The notes: generated from the letters alone by a model not told the origin. Positions 27,473-38,071 are shown, counted from the stretch's first letter. The stretch is 64,000 nucleotides of DNA from Companilactobacillus versmoldensis DSM 14857 = KCTC 3814 (GCF_001434295.1 NZ_AZFA01000007.1:1-64000); one strand, 5' to 3'. Numbers and translations: made by a program.

Positions 27473-27513
27473 AAAAGGGACTTATGATTATTTGACAATC
27501 ATAAGTCCCTTTT
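27473..27513. terminator. Bidirectional terminator
   Basis: A perfect 17-bp stem (AAAAGGGACTTATGATT with its complement, 7-nt loop) with T/A tracts on both sides, serving the MerR gene and the convergent ABC permease gene. Confidence 0.93.
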
Positions 27514-27524
27514 CGATTCATATA

Positions 27525-28241
27525 TTAAAGTAACTTTTTTGAACTATTAATGTGCATAATCACAAAATATATCGGTAAAAGATTTAAAACAACGGTTACG
27601 ATAAATAGCGTTATATCATTGACATTTAAAGATATATTTTGATTGATACTTTGCATGATATTGTTGTAATAATACCCGGGGAAGATCATTTGAATTTTGC
27701 TAAGTATTTTTATAAAGGTGTTTGACCCAAATTGAGTTAATGGGAGGATTGTCATTGCAGCAATCGTAATGATTGGGAAACTTATTGCGTCGAGGATTTT
27801 TGTATCTACTTTAGTTCCTAAAGCAAATCCAATAACACTAAAATACAATCCCATGACTGTCAGCAATAATAGTTGTGCGAGCGTGTAATAATTTGATTTC
27901 ATATGAAAAAAAATAGTAGCAACTAAAAAAATAACTGAAAAAATTAAGAAGTTAAGAACTAACTGTACGATAACTTGATCTACAAGATATTTGTTCATCG
28001 TGTATTTGGTGATCCGTGATTGAAATGAATAAAATTCTAGGTTTGAAGATATCCTCTTACTGAAGGTGGCCAAGCAATTACCGATTATCCCGATGAACGT
28101 TGCCATTCCAAGTATCACGGATTGCGTCATGCCCGTTTGAAGATTAAACATCATCACATACCAAATTATTGGCATGATGATAGTAAACAACACAAATCTT
28201 TTATTTCTTAAAACTTGCTTGAGTTGGATTGTATTCGTCAT
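27525..28241 (-). CDS. ABC-2 type transporter permease
   Basis: 238 residues with six hydrophobic segments in the ABC-2 membrane arrangement. Starts 4 bp after the ATPase gene and is clearly its partner. The pair is typical of small-peptide, antibiotic or lipid exporters of the NatAB/BcrA class; substrate unknown. No peptide precursor or two-component system is adjacent. Confidence 0.85.
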   Translation of the reverse strand: MTNTIQLKQVLRNKRFVLFTIIMPIIWYVMMFNLQTGMTQSVILGMATFIGIIGNCLATFSKRISSNLEFYSFQSRITKYTMNKYLVDQVIVQLVLNFLIFSVIFLVATIFFHMKSNYYTLAQLLLLTVMGLYFSVIGFALGTKVDTKILDAISFPIITIAAMTILPLTQFGSNTFIKILSKIQMIFPGYYYNNIMQSINQNISLNVNDITLFIVTVVLNLLPIYFVIMHINSSKKLL

Positions 28242-28245
28242 TTTT

Positions 28246-28914
28246 TTACCTCTTTTCCATGACCTTTCGATAATGTTCTTCTATTGTCTGCCCAAAACTA
28301 TGTAGTTTATCAACCGTGGTGTCAGATACAATGACCCCATCATTTAAAATTAAGACACGATTAAAAAAGGTATCTATTTGATTGAAATCGTGTGTGATGA
28401 TTACTAAAGCAAAATCTTTCGTTCTCATTAACTCCCAAAACTTATCTACTGCATCTAAATCCATGCCTGTTGTTGGTTCATCTAGAAAAACAATTTTTGG
28501 TTCATTTACCATACTTAGAACTAACGACAGTCTTCTCTTTTGACCTCCTGAAAGTTTTCCCACAAAAATATTTGAGCAGTTTTCTAAGTTCACTTCTTTA
28601 AGCCAAAATAGATAATCTTCATTTTTTAAACCACACATGCTTAATTTCAACGATATGATTTCCTTTACAGTTAAATCATCAATTAAGATATCGTCCTGGG
28701 GCATAATCCCCACTTCTGAGTTGAAATTCAACTTGGTTTCAATCTGACCTGATTTAGAATCCATCTGCCCAGAGATGATCTTGATCAACGTTGATTTCCC
28801 AGCTCCATTATTTCCTAATAAAGCAATGTTGTCCTTTTTATTTACATTAAAAGAAACCCCTTTTAAAACTTTTTTATCTTTGAATTCTTTATAAATATCC
28901 TTAACGACCAACAT
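28246..28914 (-). CDS. ABC transporter ATP-binding protein
   Basis: 222 residues, a single nucleotide-binding domain: Walker A LLGNNGAGKST, signature LSGGQKRR, Walker B IVFLDEPT, H-loop VIITHD. Short for this class (often about 230-300), because the C-terminal extension is missing. First gene of a two-gene operon with the permease. GGGGGG ribosome site upstream. Confidence 0.9.
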   Translation of the reverse strand: MLVVKDIYKEFKDKKVLKGVSFNVNKKDNIALLGNNGAGKSTLIKIISGQMDSKSGQIETKLNFNSEVGIMPQDDILIDDLTVKEIISLKLSMCGLKNEDYLFWLKEVNLENCSNIFVGKLSGGQKRRLSLVLSMVNEPKIVFLDEPTTGMDLDAVDKFWELMRTKDFALVIITHDFNQIDTFFNRVLILNDGVIVSDTTVDKLHSFGQTIEEHYRKVMEKR

Positions 28915-29245
28915 TTTTGATCCCCCCTTACATCAACTCAAAATATACTCTACAAATTTTTTATTTATAGCCGATTTTTGTAGGTAATATAAATATAGCA
29001 GTTTGCAAAAGATATATATAGCATGTTTTAGCTCACAAAATTCACATCATTTAATACTTTTATATTTGAATTAAATAATTAAAACCAATTCTAGGTTTTC
29101 TATATAAAATTTATAAATAAATAATTATAAATTATGCAGTGAAAATACCATTCGTCTATAAAAAACACATCTAAGTTTGAAGAATATTAAATATACTTAA
29201 AATTCCAGTCATTATAATTTTTAACTTAAAATTCTTTGACTCGTT

Positions 29246-29302
29246 TTTTGTAATATTCATCAAAAATAAATTTAAACCGTTTTCTATAATACGTCTCATA
29301 TG
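29246..29302 (+). promoter_or_regulatory. Orphan copy of the secreted-protein upstream element
   Basis: TTTTTTGTAATATT (from 29246), then about 30 bp and TATAATACGTCTCATATG. This matches the layout before 59504 (TTTGTAATATTTTT ... GATAATATGTCTCATATG). No ribosome site or reading frame follows here, so it is probably a remnant. Confidence 0.45.
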
Positions 29303-29319
29303 GAAAATCAAATATATCT

Positions 29320-29387
29320 AAAAAAGCCTCATAATCATTAGATTAGAATCTAACAATTATGAGACATTTCATGATATCTCAGCTTTT
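29320..29387 (-). terminator. Terminator after phosphoesterase gene
   Basis: Nested hairpin: CTCATAAT/ATTATGAG with inner AGATT/AATCT (29329-29364), enclosed by AAAAAAGC/GCTTTTTT. Minus-strand reading ends in a T run, directly after the stop at 29388. Confidence 0.85.
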
Positions 29388-30264
29388 TTAGCGTACTCGA
29401 CTGATCTCTTCCATTGATTCAAAAGTTATTACGAATTTTTCTATCTTATCAGGATAAAGATTTATTTCAACGCATCCTCTAGTAAGGTCTCCATAACAGT
29501 TGTATCCTGTGGTATTACCATAATTTAATTCAATCCCATCCAAGGTACTAGAGAAATTGTTATTGTGGTCGTGACCAGCAAAGAGTGCCTTAACATTTTT
29601 ATTTCTCAATAATGCATAAAATAGGCCAGAATTTACCTTTGGTGCACAGACATTTTCACCAAACTTTCCCGAAGTGATGTTCTCAGCCGCCATTCGATAT
29701 TCTGGTAGCGGAATATGCATAAATCCAATATCGACGTTCTTCTTAGAACGCAAATATGGCAGGTTTAAGAACCATTGTATCTGCTCGGGCTCAATCGTCA
29801 ATCTTGGGCCAGTGCGTATAAGAGCCGCTATCCCAGACATATATGACGTGTTGTAGCTCCCCCGAATCACGATTGTGGACTTCCAAAGTGTAACTTTCCC
29901 GGTTCGAGTTGAGAAAATTATTGTGTCGGTCACAGAGAAACTCGAGTTTCTTTTCCATTGATCGCATATCACTGCGTTTCAGTGGTCCCTCCACGTCATG
30001 GTTACCATAGGTGATGGCAACAGGTGTCTTCAATGAATTCAGAAAATCATAAAAAACGGCCAAACTCTCTCTAGCTGTTGAATTATCTTTCCCCCAGATA
30101 ATATCACCAGTGATCATGATCAAATGAAATTTCTTTTGAGTAAACAAGCGCCGTAAAGAACTTAAGGTCTTGAGATCCGATTCCCCGAACGGATATGAAC
30201 CTAGATGAATATCGGTTAACTGGCAGATTCGCAACGGTCTGCCATCATGTACTGTTAAATCCAT
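29388..30264 (-). pseudogene. Calcineurin-like metallophosphoesterase, frameshifted
   Basis: The N-terminal part (from ATG 30264) has ICQLTDIHLG, ITGDIIWG and YGNHDVEG, the metal-binding motifs of the family. It breaks at TGA near 29791 after THWPKIDD. The rest (RLTIEPEQIQWF, FMHIPLPEY, LFAGHDHNNNF) continues in another frame to 29388. Removing one base near 29806-29812 (in the CCCAAGA stretch) joins them into a protein of about 290 residues. The missing second half holds two metal-ligand histidines, so the short product should be inactive. The ATG overlaps the stop of the upstream PHP gene (TAATG). A sequencing error is possible. Confidence 0.82.
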
Positions 30265-31148
30265 TACTTCCCCCCACACTGACACAATTTTTGTACCAAG
30301 TATTCGTTGAAACCTTGATCGATATTGCTTGAATCATGGGCATCTGAACCATAAACCAGTTTGATACCTTGCTCATTTGCTCGTTCAATGATTGAGACAT
30401 AAGGCGATGACTCGCACTGAGTGAACTTAGCCAATCCTGACATATTACAATCCAACATGTCATTTTGACGACTCACACGCTTAAGAATCTTATCAAATAA
30501 ACGTTTTGTCCGATGATCGTCCCAGACAGTCTCCTCAGGAAAACATTTTCTCCATTTTCGGTATAGCGTTATATGCCCGTATCTGAAAGGCTTATTTTCA
30601 CATTGCCATTTGACTGCTTCTAAGACAGTACTGAGATACTTTCGAGCAACACCAACTGGGGTCTTATAATATTTCAGTACCCCATCACAAAAATCATCAA
30701 AGTCATCATCAACAGCTCGCAGTCCTTGATCAGTTGGCAAAAAATGGACCGACAAAATTGCGTCGTCAATCAAATCCCCATACTTCAATAACTGACTCTT
30801 AGTCCATTCTTGACAGCCATCGATATAGTCAAATTCAAAGCCGATCAAGATCCTAATTTGATCAGCATACTTTCTCTTTAAAAAATTCATTTTCTCAAAG
30901 TAGTCTGGTAAGGCGTCATAATCCATCGCTGCAGTGGTAATAGCATGTGTGCTACCACTGACCATCTTATAAAATTGTGGTGGCATGGGAAAATGTTCTG
31001 TGATCGAATAAGTTTTAAATCCTGCCTTGATTGCTAGACGGATAAAAAATTCAGTATCTTCTTTTGAACCATGTGGACAAAACTCAGTATGTGTATGTCC
31101 ATTCCACTCTTTACAACAAATTTTTTGTAGTTCACGGTGTGATAACAT
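30264..31148 (-). CDS. HisJ-type PHP-domain phosphatase
   Basis: 294 residues. PHP metal-binding motifs: NGHTHTEFCPHGS near residues 16-28, TEHFP, the central FEFDYIDG, and SDAHDSSNID near the C-terminus. Matches the HisJ (histidinol-phosphate phosphatase) branch. No other his genes are here, so the physiological substrate may differ. It is coupled to the frameshifted phosphoesterase, suggesting a two-enzyme phosphate-ester operon. Confidence 0.85.
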   Translation of the reverse strand: MLSHRELQKICCKEWNGHTHTEFCPHGSKEDTEFFIRLAIKAGFKTYSITEHFPMPPQFYKMVSGSTHAITTAAMDYDALPDYFEKMNFLKRKYADQIRILIGFEFDYIDGCQEWTKSQLLKYGDLIDDAILSVHFLPTDQGLRAVDDDFDDFCDGVLKYYKTPVGVARKYLSTVLEAVKWQCENKPFRYGHITLYRKWRKCFPEETVWDDHRTKRLFDKILKRVSRQNDMLDCNMSGLAKFTQCESSPYVSIIERANEQGIKLVYGSDAHDSSNIDQGFNEYLVQKLCQCGGK

Positions 31149-31521
31149 TGACCCTCAAATCCCCCTTAGTTGATCATCTGTAACGCCGTTATATAAAATT
31201 ATGGAAAACACCGATCTTTCTGTTTCAGAAATTTCCCTTCATCGACAGAAAGCTGTGATTATCTCCAAGTTGAAGATAGCAGAAGATTGTATATTTATTG
31301 TATAGAATTATTTTCTAATCATCCATTGGACTATACCACGGGGGTTTAGTCCTAATAAATTTAATTTTTTATACCATCATTAATGGTTACCATTAATTAT
31401 TTTTATACGAAAATTTTGTAAGACTTCAGGATTCATTATTGATCATTATGGTGTTAATCTTAGCTCGAACTTTCGATTATGAAATAAATTTGCTGGTGAA
31501 TAATCTCATCGAGGCGACATC
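31149..31521. other. Divergent intergenic region before surface-protein pseudogene
   Basis: 373 bp. It includes a palindrome TAACGCCGTTA within a 21-bp segment (31179-31199) identical to the reverse complement of 8875-8895, and an inverted repeat CTTTCTGT/ACAGAAAG (31217-31254 region). No gene is visible. Confidence 0.5.
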
Positions 31522-34500
31522 ATGAAAATTAAATATACCGATCTGGCAATTGCTATTGCCTTGAGTTCTGTGAGCCTTTTTTTGACCCCAACTTTTACCA
31601 AGGCAGCGTCAACCACCAGTGAACCTACTAATACTGGTTCAACTACTTCCGAAGTTAGTCCTGCCAGCTCAAGTTCGACTACTCCAACGATAACAATTTC
31701 TTCAAATTCTGACGCACCTAGGTCATTTACGACTACTGATGGAAATAAAATTTCCCAAAATTAACTACCGAGTAATGGTGTAAAATTTGTCGATGACACT
31801 ACTAGCAACCTCGACAGAGCCTGATACTGATTACTCTGTTAGCGTCCTAGCAGTCGATATGAACGGCGATAAGTTAGGTGCACCGGTTCCAATTACTTTT
31901 GGGACTGCCAATTCGACAGTTGAGATTAACTGGACTCCGTCACTGGTCAACTTGGCCACGCCAAAGCTTTACAATATGGCCCAATATCAATTGATGGATC
32001 CCAATTCAATGACAGGTACTTTGTCCGTACCAATCAGCAATAGTAACGTTACGGTCGACATTTATTATGCTCTGAAAACTGTAAATGCGACCTTCAATTA
32101 TATTGACGAAACCACTGGCAAAACACTATTTACGACCACTGACACCTGGACTTTGGGAGGCCCTACCGATTATCTTAAAACTGGGATCAGACCACCTAGT
32201 GCAATTTTAAGCAATGACGTCTTGACAGCGTCATATTCTTCGGCTTCCCCGCAAACTGACGTGACTAAATTGCCTTACTTTGGGCCTACTGGGATGATTT
32301 TCAACAATTCTGGCTACGTTTTAGATACTGCCAAAAGTAGCGACTTCAATCCTGCCAGCTATATTGACTGGCCCGCTGAAGATATCACTCAAACGTTTTA
32401 CTACAAAGAAGCTGCAGCTCCAACGATCTCTATCAGCGCTCTCAATCAAAATCAAGCTAATTTGAAAAATATTTCTAGTACTCAGATTGCAGCTGGATCT
32501 TCTACGGCGACGATTAGTTCTACGGGCAGCTTACCTGTTTCAGCTGATTTGATTATTCCCGGTTATACCTTGAACGGAGTGGACGTAACCAAATCAGGAA
32601 GTTTATCTGGCGCCGCTGATTCGACCAATCATTACAGTTTGACTCCTGAATCATATAGTACTTACTTGGCTAGTGATGCAGCTAAAACAACCTCCGATGC
32701 TAGAAGTTTAGGCGATTATCAAAACATGACTGTCAACTATACTTATCAAGGAAATACTGTTAAATTGATGGCCCAACCTGTCGATGAAACAGGAGCTGCC
32801 ATTGGTTCTCCTATTGCTGTCGGTACAGGGATAGTAGGTGGTCAAGCAACTATCTCTTCACCAACAGTTGAGAATTACAAACCAGTTAACGCAAATTTAA
32901 CTACAACCATCACACCTGAAGATGCAACCATTCAAATCCCATATACCAAAGTTCCCGAAATTAACACTGGCGATAATACCGGAGAAGGTACAGACTCAGG
33001 TAATGAAAGCTCCGGTACTGGCAGTCAATCAACAGGTACTGGAAATGAATCCACCGGAAACAACGGTTCAACAACCGATAACTCAAGTTCTCAAAATCCA
33101 GGTAACACTACTGGGTCTGGTAATGAATCATCAGAAAATAACTCAGGAAACGAAAGTTCGGGAACTAACAACCCTACAACTGGTGGCACTTCAGGATCTC
33201 AAACACCTGGAACCAACCCAGACGAAAGTTGACAATCACAAGGTAGTAGTTCTGAATCTAGCAACCAATCTGGTAGCGAATCCGGTAGTAACCAAGATGG
33301 CAATACCGGAACAGGTAGTGAATCAGGTGGGCAAACCGGCAATGAATCATCTGGTTCGACCAATGAAAACACTAGCGGTAACAGATCAACAACCAATAAC
33401 TCTGGTTCCCAAACATCAGATAATAACTCCAGTGGCGAGACGCCAGGTGAAGGTCCTCAAACTCATAGTGGTGGCTCAGGTTCCGGCAGTCAATCTGGTG
33501 AAGAAGGTTCTGAATCTGGCAATGAAACGAACAACGGCAACTCAAACTCTCAAAACTCAGGTACTGGCGAACAACCTTCTGGTGGCGGTTCAGAATCTCA
33601 AGGTAATGGCTCTGAATCTGGTAACGAATCAGTAACCAACCCAGGAGATAATACTGGAGCGGGCAATGAATCCGGTGACCAATCTGGTAATGAAGGTTCG
33701 AATTCCGGTAGTGAAAACACTGACAATAATGGAACTGGAAATGAAAATTCTGGATCCGGTAACGAATCAGGATCCAACCCTGGAGGTAATACTGGAACAG
33801 GTAATGAATCTGGTGGTCAATCCGGTAATGAAGGTTCGAATTCCGGTAGTGAAAACACTGGCAACAATGGGTCTGGAAATGAAAATTCTGGATCCGGTAA
33901 CGAATCAGGAACCAACCAAGGTGGTAATACTGGGTCTGGCAATGAATCTGGTGGTCAATCCGGTAACGAGTCTTCTGGTAATAACCAAGGTAGCGGTTCT
34001 GGAACAGAAAATGGATCTGGAGGTTCAGAAGTTCCTGGTAGTGGTCAAGGAACTGGTAATTCCGGATCAAACAACGGTTCCTCCTCAAATAGTACTGGAA
34101 ATCAAAATGGTTCAGACAATTCCAATCAATCTGGTAACCAAAGTGGCTCAGATAACTCCAACGAATCTGGTAACCAAAGTGGCTCTGGCAGCTCCAACGA
34201 ATCTGGTAACCAAAGTGGCTCTATCAACTCCAATCAATCTGGTAACCAAAGTGGCTCTGGTAGCTCTAACGAATCCGAAAATCCGAACGGTTCAAATAAC
34301 TCCAATGAGTCGACTGAACAATCTGGCTCTTCAAATGTAAACACTACTGGTGTTAGTTCTGAAGGTTCGACAAATAGCCAATCTGGTAGCAATCAAGGTT
34401 CTACTTCGAATGGTTCGGCTTCCACTGGATTTTCTGATAACGAACAAACAGCAGAAAATGGTACCTCTAGTGCTAGTGGCTTAAATCAAATTACGTCTTC

Positions 34501-34705
34501 TTCCTCAGACTACCTTTCAAATCATTCAACTATTTCTGAAAGTGCCCAAAAATCTACTGGTTTTTACAATATTCCTGCTAGCAACAAGGGCTCACAAAAG
34601 CTTCCCCAAACTGGTAATAAACTGACTTATGCTTGGTCTTTGCTCGGTGTATCATTACTAGGAATCTTCGGCTTGGCTTTCAGAAAAATCAAACATTGGC
34701 TTTAG
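31522..34705 (+). pseudogene. LPQTG surface protein, paralogue of the 5902-8187 gene, decayed
   Basis: About 1060 codons. The signal peptide (DLAIAIALSSVSLFLTP) is nearly that of the 5902 gene, and the folded region (FNYIDETTGKTLF, LPYFGPTGMIF, VKLMAQPVDETGAAIG) is homologous. The stalk is much longer, built of Ser/Gly/Asn/Glu repeats (33000-34450), and ends in KLPQTGNK, a hydrophobic helix and a basic tail. Lesions: TAA at 31762-31764, a frameshift between about 31785 and 31825, and TGA at 33230-33232. After that stop the frame is open to 34705. Three lesions make a functional full-length product unlikely. Strong terminator follows. Confidence 0.88.
33240..34290 (+). repeat. Ser-Gly-Asn-Glu repeat tract of the surface pseudogene
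   Basis: Degenerate repeats of the type GGTAACCAAAGTGGCTC and GGTAATGAATCTGG, encoding SGNQSGS, SGNES and similar. A near-identical block of about 130 bp occurs twice (about 33690-33790 and 33820-33920). Likely unstable in copy number. Confidence 0.8.
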
Positions 34706-34740
34706 CAGATTACTTAGTTTATGACTTTTTTAACCAAAAT

Positions 34741-34769
34741 AAAAAGGACTTCTTACGAAGTCCTTTTTT
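34741..34769. terminator. Bidirectional terminator
   Basis: AAAAAGGACTTC-ttac-GAAGTCCTTTTT, T run on plus and A run on minus. Shared by the surface pseudogene and the convergent prenyl diphosphate synthase gene. Confidence 0.92.
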
Positions 34770-34777
34770 CGTCCAAA

Positions 34778-35749
34778 TTAATCAATTCGATCTAACAATT
34801 CTTGAACTACTTTTTTCAGTGCCGTGCGATTACGACCTCTTGGCAAACGGTCGATTCTTTCTGAAGCATGCTTACTGAAAGTTCTGGCAATATCCTTTGC
34901 TTGATCTAAATAGCCTTCGTTGACTACGATCCTAGCTGCTTCATTGATATCATCACTGCTTAAATCATTCTTAGACAAGACATTGATCAAAGCTTGGTTG
35001 TTATCTTGAAGTCCTAGAATATACGGCAATGAATAAACGCCGTTACGTAAATCTTCAAAATTTGGCTTACCAGTATCGCGGCTATCACCAAAATCTAGAA
35101 TATCGTCGATGATCTGGAATGACATTCCGATATCGTGACCAATATTTTTGGAGCGGGCTACTAATTCGTGGTCCCCATCTGATACTAGTGCGCCCATCAT
35201 TGTACTCAAACTAAATAATTCCGCTGTTTTACCAGCGATTTCTCGGAAATACATCTTAGCCGTTGCGTGAATATTGAAGTTGATCAACAGCTGGTCTAGT
35301 TCCCCAATCAAAATTTTCTTCATACTCAAAGCATTTTTTAAAATATAAGATTGTTCTGGCAAGTGGCGTGAGATTATTTCAAAATATACGGTAAACAAAT
35401 AATCTCCAGCGTAAATTGCATTGCGCTTGCCATATTTTGTATGGATGGTTGGTTTCGATCGGCGTAACGGCGAATCATCAATGACATCGTCGTGAATCAA
35501 GGTCGCCACATGTAGCAATTCTAAGGATGCCGCTAGTGGTACCAACTCATCGTCAGTTTTTTTATCAGGTCCAAAGCCACTGAATAATAGAAAAAATGCT
35601 GGACGAAGCATCTTTCCACCAGATGTTAGGTCCCTAATCATCTTGGCAATAGCTTCATTTCGCATATCCAAACTATTGTGAATAAACTCAGTTGTATGGT
35701 CGATTCTCTTCCCCATCTTTGGATATTCTTTCCAAATAGAATTTGCCAT
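34778..35749 (-). CDS. Polyprenyl diphosphate synthase (quinone side chain)
   Basis: 323 residues. The first Asp-rich motif DDVIDD is at residues 87-92 and the second, DDILDF, near 215; GGKMLRP and a GELDQL helix fit trans-prenyltransferases. Residues before DDxxD are small or aliphatic, favouring long chains (hepta- to nonaprenyl). It makes the isoprenoid tail for menaquinone, which agrees with the divergent menA gene 85 bp away. In Bacillus the enzyme needs a HepS subunit; none is seen here. Heptaprenyl (HepT-type) is an inference. Confidence 0.9.
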   Translation of the reverse strand: MANSIWKEYPKMGKRIDHTTEFIHNSLDMRNEAIAKMIRDLTSGGKMLRPAFFLLFSGFGPDKKTDDELVPLAASLELLHVATLIHDDVIDDSPLRRSKPTIHTKYGKRNAIYAGDYLFTVYFEIISRHLPEQSYILKNALSMKKILIGELDQLLINFNIHATAKMYFREIAGKTAELFSLSTMMGALVSDGDHELVARSKNIGHDIGMSFQIIDDILDFGDSRDTGKPNFEDLRNGVYSLPYILGLQDNNQALINVLSKNDLSSDDINEAARIVVNEGYLDQAKDIARTFSKHASERIDRLPRGRNRTALKKVVQELLDRID

Positions 35750-35834
35750 CTAATACCCTCTCTACCTACGTTACTTGTCTTGTTGCATAAAGTAATTCTA
35801 TAATATATGTTATCAAACAAAAAGGACTGATTTT

Positions 35835-36749
35835 GTGAAACCATCAGTATTTTTCGAACTAGTCGAAATAAAAGCTAAGACTGCGAGCGTTTTCCCTTTT
35901 CTAATGGGAACATTATACTCGTACTATCATTGGCATTCTATTAATATTTTCGACTTAGTTCTCTTCTTTATCGCCATGTTCCTATTCAACATGGCCGTCG
36001 ACATCAATGATAATTATTGGGATTATAAAAACGCTACCGGTGTCGAAAGCTTTCGTCGTGAAACTAACGTAATTGGTGTCAACCACTTAAATATCCATAT
36101 GATTGGTTGGATCGATTTCTCGTTCAGTCTGATTGCCGCAATCATTGGATTATTCATCGTTTATCGGACCGGCTTACCGCTACTTTATCTCGGACTATTC
36201 TCATTCGCCGTCGGTTTTCTTTATGCAGGTGGACCAAAACCCATCAACCGTGGACCTTTTGGCGAATTCTTCGCCGGATTCACGATGGGATTCGTCATTT
36301 ATTTGATTGCCATCTACATAAATGTTCACAACGCTCCTGGCGCATATTTGGACTTTCAATTCTACGGTGACGCATTGTTATCTTCATTACTAACTTGCTT
36401 CGCTATCTCCAATCTTTTGTTAGCCAACAACATTGCTGACGAACAAGAAGATAAAAGCTTAGGTCGCAAAACGATCGTTTATTACTTAGGAAAAGAAAAC
36501 AGTATTTTCATCCTTAATTCATTGTATGTCTTAGGTTACTTAGCCTTGATCTGTTCGATCATCATCGGATTACTTCCAAAGACTATGTTCCTAATGTTGT
36601 TACTGATCCCTATCGTATATAAAAATACCCGGAAATTCAGCAACAATCCGATCAAGAAAGAGACATTCCCATTAATAATCAAAAATTTGTTCATCATAAC
36701 TCTGATTGAAGTCATAACCTTCTTCATTGGGGTTTTGATCAACTTCTAG
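35835..36749 (+). CDS. menA: 1,4-dihydroxy-2-naphthoate polyprenyltransferase (MenA)
   Basis: 304 residues, UbiA superfamily with about nine helices. First Asp motif NDNYWDYKNATG, second ADEQEDKSLGRKT; both are the prenyl-diphosphate/Mg sites. UbiA members of lactobacilli with this context join dihydroxynaphthoate to a polyprenyl chain, giving demethylmenaquinone. The rest of the men pathway is not in the window, so the cell may take up DHNA or encode it elsewhere. The stop overlaps that of the convergent ackA by 4 bp. Confidence 0.88.
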   Translation: MKPSVFFELVEIKAKTASVFPFLMGTLYSYYHWHSINIFDLVLFFIAMFLFNMAVDINDNYWDYKNATGVESFRRETNVIGVNHLNIHMIGWIDFSFSLIAAIIGLFIVYRTGLPLLYLGLFSFAVGFLYAGGPKPINRGPFGEFFAGFTMGFVIYLIAIYINVHNAPGAYLDFQFYGDALLSSLLTCFAISNLLLANNIADEQEDKSLGRKTIVYYLGKENSIFILNSLYVLGYLALICSIIIGLLPKTMFLMLLLIPIVYKNTRKFSNNPIKKETFPLIIKNLFIITLIEVITFFIGVLINF

Positions 36750-37945
36750 TTTAATAATTTTGCAAAGTCATAAGTATCTTGAGCAATCATAAGTTCTTCA
36801 TTAGTAGGCACAGCATAAGCCGCAACATTAGAATCATCAGTGGTGATCTTAACTTCTTTACCACGAGTGTTGTTGTTGTCTGTGTCTACTTTTGTACCTA
36901 AATAGCTGATTCCATTCAAAACATCAGCCCGAACCTCAGGACTATTTTCGCCAACACCAGCGGTGAAGGCCAAGACGTCAACACCGCCCATTTCAGCAAT
37001 GTATGATCCTACATATTTGATGATCCGATTACGGAAAATATCCAAAGCTAGTTGAGCACGGTCATTGTCACCTTTAGCAGCGGCTGTTTCGATATCACGC
37101 ATATCTGCAGAAATACCGGAAATACCCAATAATCCCGATTTGTGATTTAGAATATCGATCATATCGTCAACATCGTACAGATTCAATTTCTTCTTTAGGT
37201 ACGGGATAACAGATACATCGAGATCACCACTGCGACTGCTCATTGTGATACCAGCTAATGGTGTGAATCCCATAGAGATGTCAAAAGCCTTTCCGTCTTT
37301 GATGGCACTGATCGAGGCGCCACTTCCTAGGTGAAGGACGATAACTTTTTTATCGTTGATCCCACCTGGCACTATTTGATTCAATCGTTGGGAGATATAA
37401 CGGTGGCTAGTTCCGTGAGCCCCATAACGGCGTGCTTTATATTTTTGATAGTATTCCATTGGGATACTGTATAAATAGTTAACTTCAGGGATCTGTGAAA
37501 AGAAGGCTGTATCAAAAACAGCTACTTGAATGGCTTTAGGGACTAATTTTTTGAAAACGCTGATGTAATAAGCTTCGACTTTATTGTGGAGTGGTGCATA
37601 TTCAGCTAGTTCTTGGATCAATGCTAAATTTTGTTCGGTCACGATTTCCGATTTCTTGAAGTGTTCTCCTCCAGCGACGACTCGATGTCCAAACGCAGTG
37701 ATATCTTCAAAATGGTCAATAATTTTAGCATCTTTTAAAGCACTAAGGATCGACAAAACAGCGATTTCATTAGATTCAACTGCTTCTTCACGTTCAGTCT
37801 TTTTTCCTTGATACTTTAATTTGAATACAGCCTTGGGCGAACCAAGTCGATCGATCATTCCTGATGCAATCTCATTTTTCTCAGGCATTTCAAACAACTT
37901 CCATTTTAAAGTGGAACTACCTGCATTTATAGACATAATCTTCAT
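36746..37945 (-). CDS. ackA: Acetate kinase
   Basis: 399 residues from the ATG at 37945 (AAAGGAG site), the normal length. N-terminal INAGSSTLKWKLFEMP, the middle VFDTAFFSQIP, YGAHGTSHRYIS and the C-terminal FTAGVGENSPEVRADV are acetate-kinase signatures. It makes ATP and acetate from acetyl phosphate, which is relevant under aerobic growth when pyruvate goes through acetyl-phosphate. Monocistronic. Confidence 0.95.
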   Translation of the reverse strand: MKIMSINAGSSTLKWKLFEMPEKNEIASGMIDRLGSPKAVFKLKYQGKKTEREEAVESNEIAVLSILSALKDAKIIDHFEDITAFGHRVVAGGEHFKKSEIVTEQNLALIQELAEYAPLHNKVEAYYISVFKKLVPKAIQVAVFDTAFFSQIPEVNYLYSIPMEYYQKYKARRYGAHGTSHRYISQRLNQIVPGGINDKKVIVLHLGSGASISAIKDGKAFDISMGFTPLAGITMSSRSGDLDVSVIPYLKKKLNLYDVDDMIDILNHKSGLLGISGISADMRDIETAAAKGDNDRAQLALDIFRNRIIKYVGSYIAEMGGVDVLAFTAGVGENSPEVRADVLNGISYLGTKVDTDNNNTRGKEVKITTDDSNVAAYAVPTNEELMIAQDTYDFAKLLN

Positions 37946-38071
37946 CGTAAAATCTCCTTTAAAAACTGTACTAGAGCTCCTCAAATCGGCTCGTGGCCCG
38001 TTTTGACACTATTTTAAAATAATGATACTCTGTAATAACTATTATAAGTCTTTTTGGGGGGTATTTCATTC

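Larger units (their letters stand above)
28915..29387. other. AT-rich intergenic region with orphan promoter-type element
   Basis: 473 bp without a supportable gene. It contains the ABC operon promoter region (left end), an orphan copy of the element found upstream of the two small secreted-protein genes (29246-29302) and the minus-strand terminator at 29320-29387. The remainder is A/T tracts. Confidence 0.5.

Noticed and set aside
33230-33232. In-frame TGA as selenocysteine
   Set aside because: Lies in a low-complexity stalk, no SECIS-like hairpin, and the gene has other lesions.
33372-34088. 238-codon antisense frame and two long plus-strand frames in the SGNE repeat region
   Set aside because: Repetitive codons keep several frames open; only the frame linked to signal peptide and LPQTG makes sense.
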